Below, one piece after another: positions 35,528 through 37,046 of a stretch of DNA of 37,046 nucleotides (positions within the stretch are counted from its first letter, which is position 1; each line of letters begins with the position of its first letter). The position numbers were made by a program, and so were the translations under genes. A model generated the notes under the pieces. It saw only the letters and a program-made list of their open reading frames with translations. It made no database searches and had not been told where the DNA came from. The stretch is from an uncultured Bacteroidota bacterium (lineage in GTDB: Bacteria; Bacteroidota; Bacteroidia; Bacteroidales; GCA-2748055): the NCBI GenBank assembly GCA_937129385.1, contig CAKZNC010000023.1, positions 1 through 37,046 of the forward strand. The letters run 5' to 3'.

Positions 35528-36235
35528 CTATATGATTCCCTCTAAAAGCATACTGGAATTATCAAGGTAATCCTGGTCAGGATAGTAGATAAACATGCAA
35601 GTTCCATTGGCGATGGTCTTGATCAGTTCCTCGTATATGGTCATGGAAATCGAAGGACAACCAAAGCTTCTCCCCAGTCGGCCATATTTTTTTATAAAGG
35701 CGTTGCTGACATACGTTGCACCATGCATGACAATCGCCCGTTTCCTGGCATTGTCGTTATATCCATTCTCCTGGCCATCAAGGAATAGTGATAGCCCATG
35801 TTTTCCAAAGTAAGTTTCACCGGTAATATAAAATCCAAGAGAACTCATGTTTGTTGCTGGTGTATTCGAAAAGACCCTGGCATATTCGTTTCCTGTATTT
35901 TTACCATGTGCAACGAGGTCATTGTACAAGACCTTTTCATTTTCCAGGTCGATCACCCAAAGTCTCTTTTTATTGGATGACAGGCTAAAATCAATAAGGG
36001 TTAGTATGTCTTTTTTTATACCGGCAGAATCCTTCTTCAATTTGTTGTATCCCCTGACAGCCAACTCGAAAACGGTATAGTCGGGCATTTGCTCATTCTT
36101 TTCATTCAGGGAATTGAAAAGTTGAACTGCATTGATTTTTGAAGCATAATCTTTGGGAATTTCCTTATCGGAATTATATGCCAGTACAAATGTCTGAGAT
36201 ATGATAACGATTAACGTAACGATAGTGTTTTTCAT
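35528..36235 (-). CDS. YkuD_2-type L,D-transpeptidase catalytic-domain protein
   Basis: The product is 235 residues with a signal peptide (MKNTIVTLIVIISQTFVLA). The region RLWVIDLENEKVLYNDLVAHG begins the catalytic domain, IVMHGATYVS follows, and GRLGRSFGCPSIS holds the catalytic Cys. This HG...GCP layout belongs to the murein L,D-transpeptidase catalytic family (PF13645-type), which is distinct from the HGCIRL type encoded downstream. The ATG is preceded by GAGGAG ten bases upstream, a good Shine-Dalgarno for this phylum. A periplasmic role in peptidoglycan remodelling is likely. Confidence 0.85.
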   Translation of the reverse strand: MKNTIVTLIVIISQTFVLAYNSDKEIPKDYASKINAVQLFNSLNEKNEQMPDYTVFELAVRGYNKLKKDSAGIKKDILTLIDFSLSSNKKRLWVIDLENEKVLYNDLVAHGKNTGNEYARVFSNTPATNMSSLGFYITGETYFGKHGLSLFLDGQENGYNDNARKRAIVMHGATYVSNAFIKKYGRLGRSFGCPSISMTIYEELIKTIANGTCMFIYYPDQDYLDNSSMLLEGII

Positions 36236-36433
36236 CTACTTTTTCTCCTCTTCAATTAAAAGTTAGCAATCTTTAGTACGTAATAAAATCTAAAACATTA
36301 CATAAAAAACCAAATTTTCCTGTAACAATCTAATTTCAATTACATTTTGTGCTGTTGAAATTCATTCAGTATACGAGATTAGCCTGATTTCAGAGATCAG
36401 TTGTATCTTCATACCCACCAATTACATTTTGAA

Positions 36434-36776
36434 ATGAAGAGATCCATTAATTTCTTTGCTTTTCTATCCATAGCAGCAGCTTTGCAAGCCCATGTGAGAC
36501 AGTAAGTTACAATCAATGGCAATTGTCCATATCGAATTTGGGATCGTCAATGCCACCGGGAAAAATCTACAAATCAGGCAAGAAATATATGCCCCGGATG
36601 GTGAGCTGGTTCGTGAGATGTCAGGCGCTGCTGAAAAGATTCATTTTTCAGATGCAGTGCAGAAGGGAATCAACATTCAATTGATCCCGATATTTTCAGG
36701 CGAAGGTCTGGACGAAGTATTGCAATTTGACGCTGAGCAATGCGGATTTATTAACAATTGGCAGAAGCACTGGTAG
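36434..36776 (+). pseudogene. Unrecognised small secreted protein, possibly frameshifted
   Basis: An ATG at 36434 opens MKRSINFFAFLSIAAALQAH, a good signal peptide, but the frame stops at 36503-36505 (TAA). The next frame then runs from about 36504 through the ATG at 36516 to 36776 and encodes 86 residues (starting MAIVHIEFGIVNATGKNLQI, with APDGELVREM and IPIFSGEGLDEVLQFD). Joining the two needs one frameshift. Either the 86-residue frame is a small cytosolic protein in its own right, or the gene is broken. No family is recognised. Confidence 0.3.
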
Positions 36777-36888
36777 CATCATGCCATGAGTTGATGGGCA
36801 TTGATGGCTCCAGCGTCCTGACAGCTACCAGAACAGTCCTTCATTAAAGCACGGTATCATGATTACGGGCTTGCCTTTCATCGAATGA

Positions 36889-37046
36889 CTACCTGCTGTA
36901 AGTGATCACCTGCCCATCTTCCAGCAACTGATCCTTTAACTCTTCGTATGCCAGGTCGTGCAGCTCGATGTCCTTGTCGAGTGACATGCAGGCGATGGTC
37001 CCGGCGCTCTGCCCAAGAATCATAAACACCGGTTCCATGCGGATCG
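36889..37046 (-). CDS. C-terminus of a FAD-dependent oxidoreductase (5' part outside window)
   Basis: The last 52 codons are visible and read RMEPVFMILGQSAGTIACMS, then LDKDIELHDLAYEELKDQLL, then EDGQVITYSR and a TAG. The EPVFMILGQSAG stretch followed by a helix and DGQV is the C-terminal pattern of the FAD_oxidored family (PF12831-type), common in polysaccharide-degrading Bacteroidota. The catalytic part lies outside the window. The gap 36777-36888 holds nothing recognisable. Confidence 0.7.
   Translation of the reverse strand, partial: IRMEPVFMILGQSAGTIACMSLDKDIELHDLAYEELKDQLLEDGQVITYSR

Overview
The window looks like a chromosome segment of a Bacteroidota bacterium, probably in or near the Bacteroidales/Marinilabiliales and with an anaerobic lifestyle. 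The evidence is several -7 boxes of the phylum's TAnnTTTG type, few Shine-Dalgarno sequences, secreted TPR and outer-membrane barrel proteins, LytS/LytTR signalling, lipoproteins with short lipoboxes, YkuD-type L,D-transpeptidases and an [FeFe]-hydrogenase maturation operon. The genus cannot be fixed by reading alone. No rRNA, tRNA, CRISPR array, transposase or integrase was seen.

Layout. 1-426 (-) is the 5' part of ftsE. 650-5409 (+) encodes a large periplasmic TPR protein and an outer-membrane beta-barrel. 5458-7307 (+) is a tightly coupled ATPase/TOPRIM-like pair that resembles OLD/PARIS-type anti-phage nucleases; an AlkD-like DNA glycosylase follows (7374-8069). gyrB (8388-10385) ends in a clear intrinsic terminator. 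10515-14765 (+) carries two HlyD-type adaptors and a TolC channel with no inner-membrane pump beside them. These converge on a LytTR regulator and its sensor kinase (14767-16540, -), and a very small MotA/TolQ/ExbB-like protein follows (+).

17244-23030 (-) holds an M28 peptidase, an esterase, an XRE regulator with a four-helix membrane protein, an SRPBCC protein, a NUDIX hydrolase and a TPR protein. Two arrays of heptanucleotide repeats sit exactly on the 3' ends of the XRE and SRPBCC genes. 23113-27205 (-) is a translationally coupled operon aspA-like/hydF/hydE/traR-dksA-like. It has a recognisable promoter and a perfect TGTGA-N6-TCACA palindrome upstream, but no hydG. A second NUDIX protein and a PPK2 kinase follow (-).

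29247-31030 (+) encodes a PQQ-type sugar dehydrogenase lipoprotein and a cytochrome c lipoprotein. lipA and lipB follow (+). The right end holds a broken aldo/keto reductase, a possible 50-residue membrane peptide, two different YkuD L,D-transpeptidases, an unrecognised and possibly frameshifted small gene, and the 3' end of a FAD-dependent oxidoreductase.

The best candidates for something undescribed are the ATPase/TOPRIM pair, the stop-codon-linked heptamer arrays, and the zinc-finger TraR/DksA protein embedded in a hydrogenase maturation operon.
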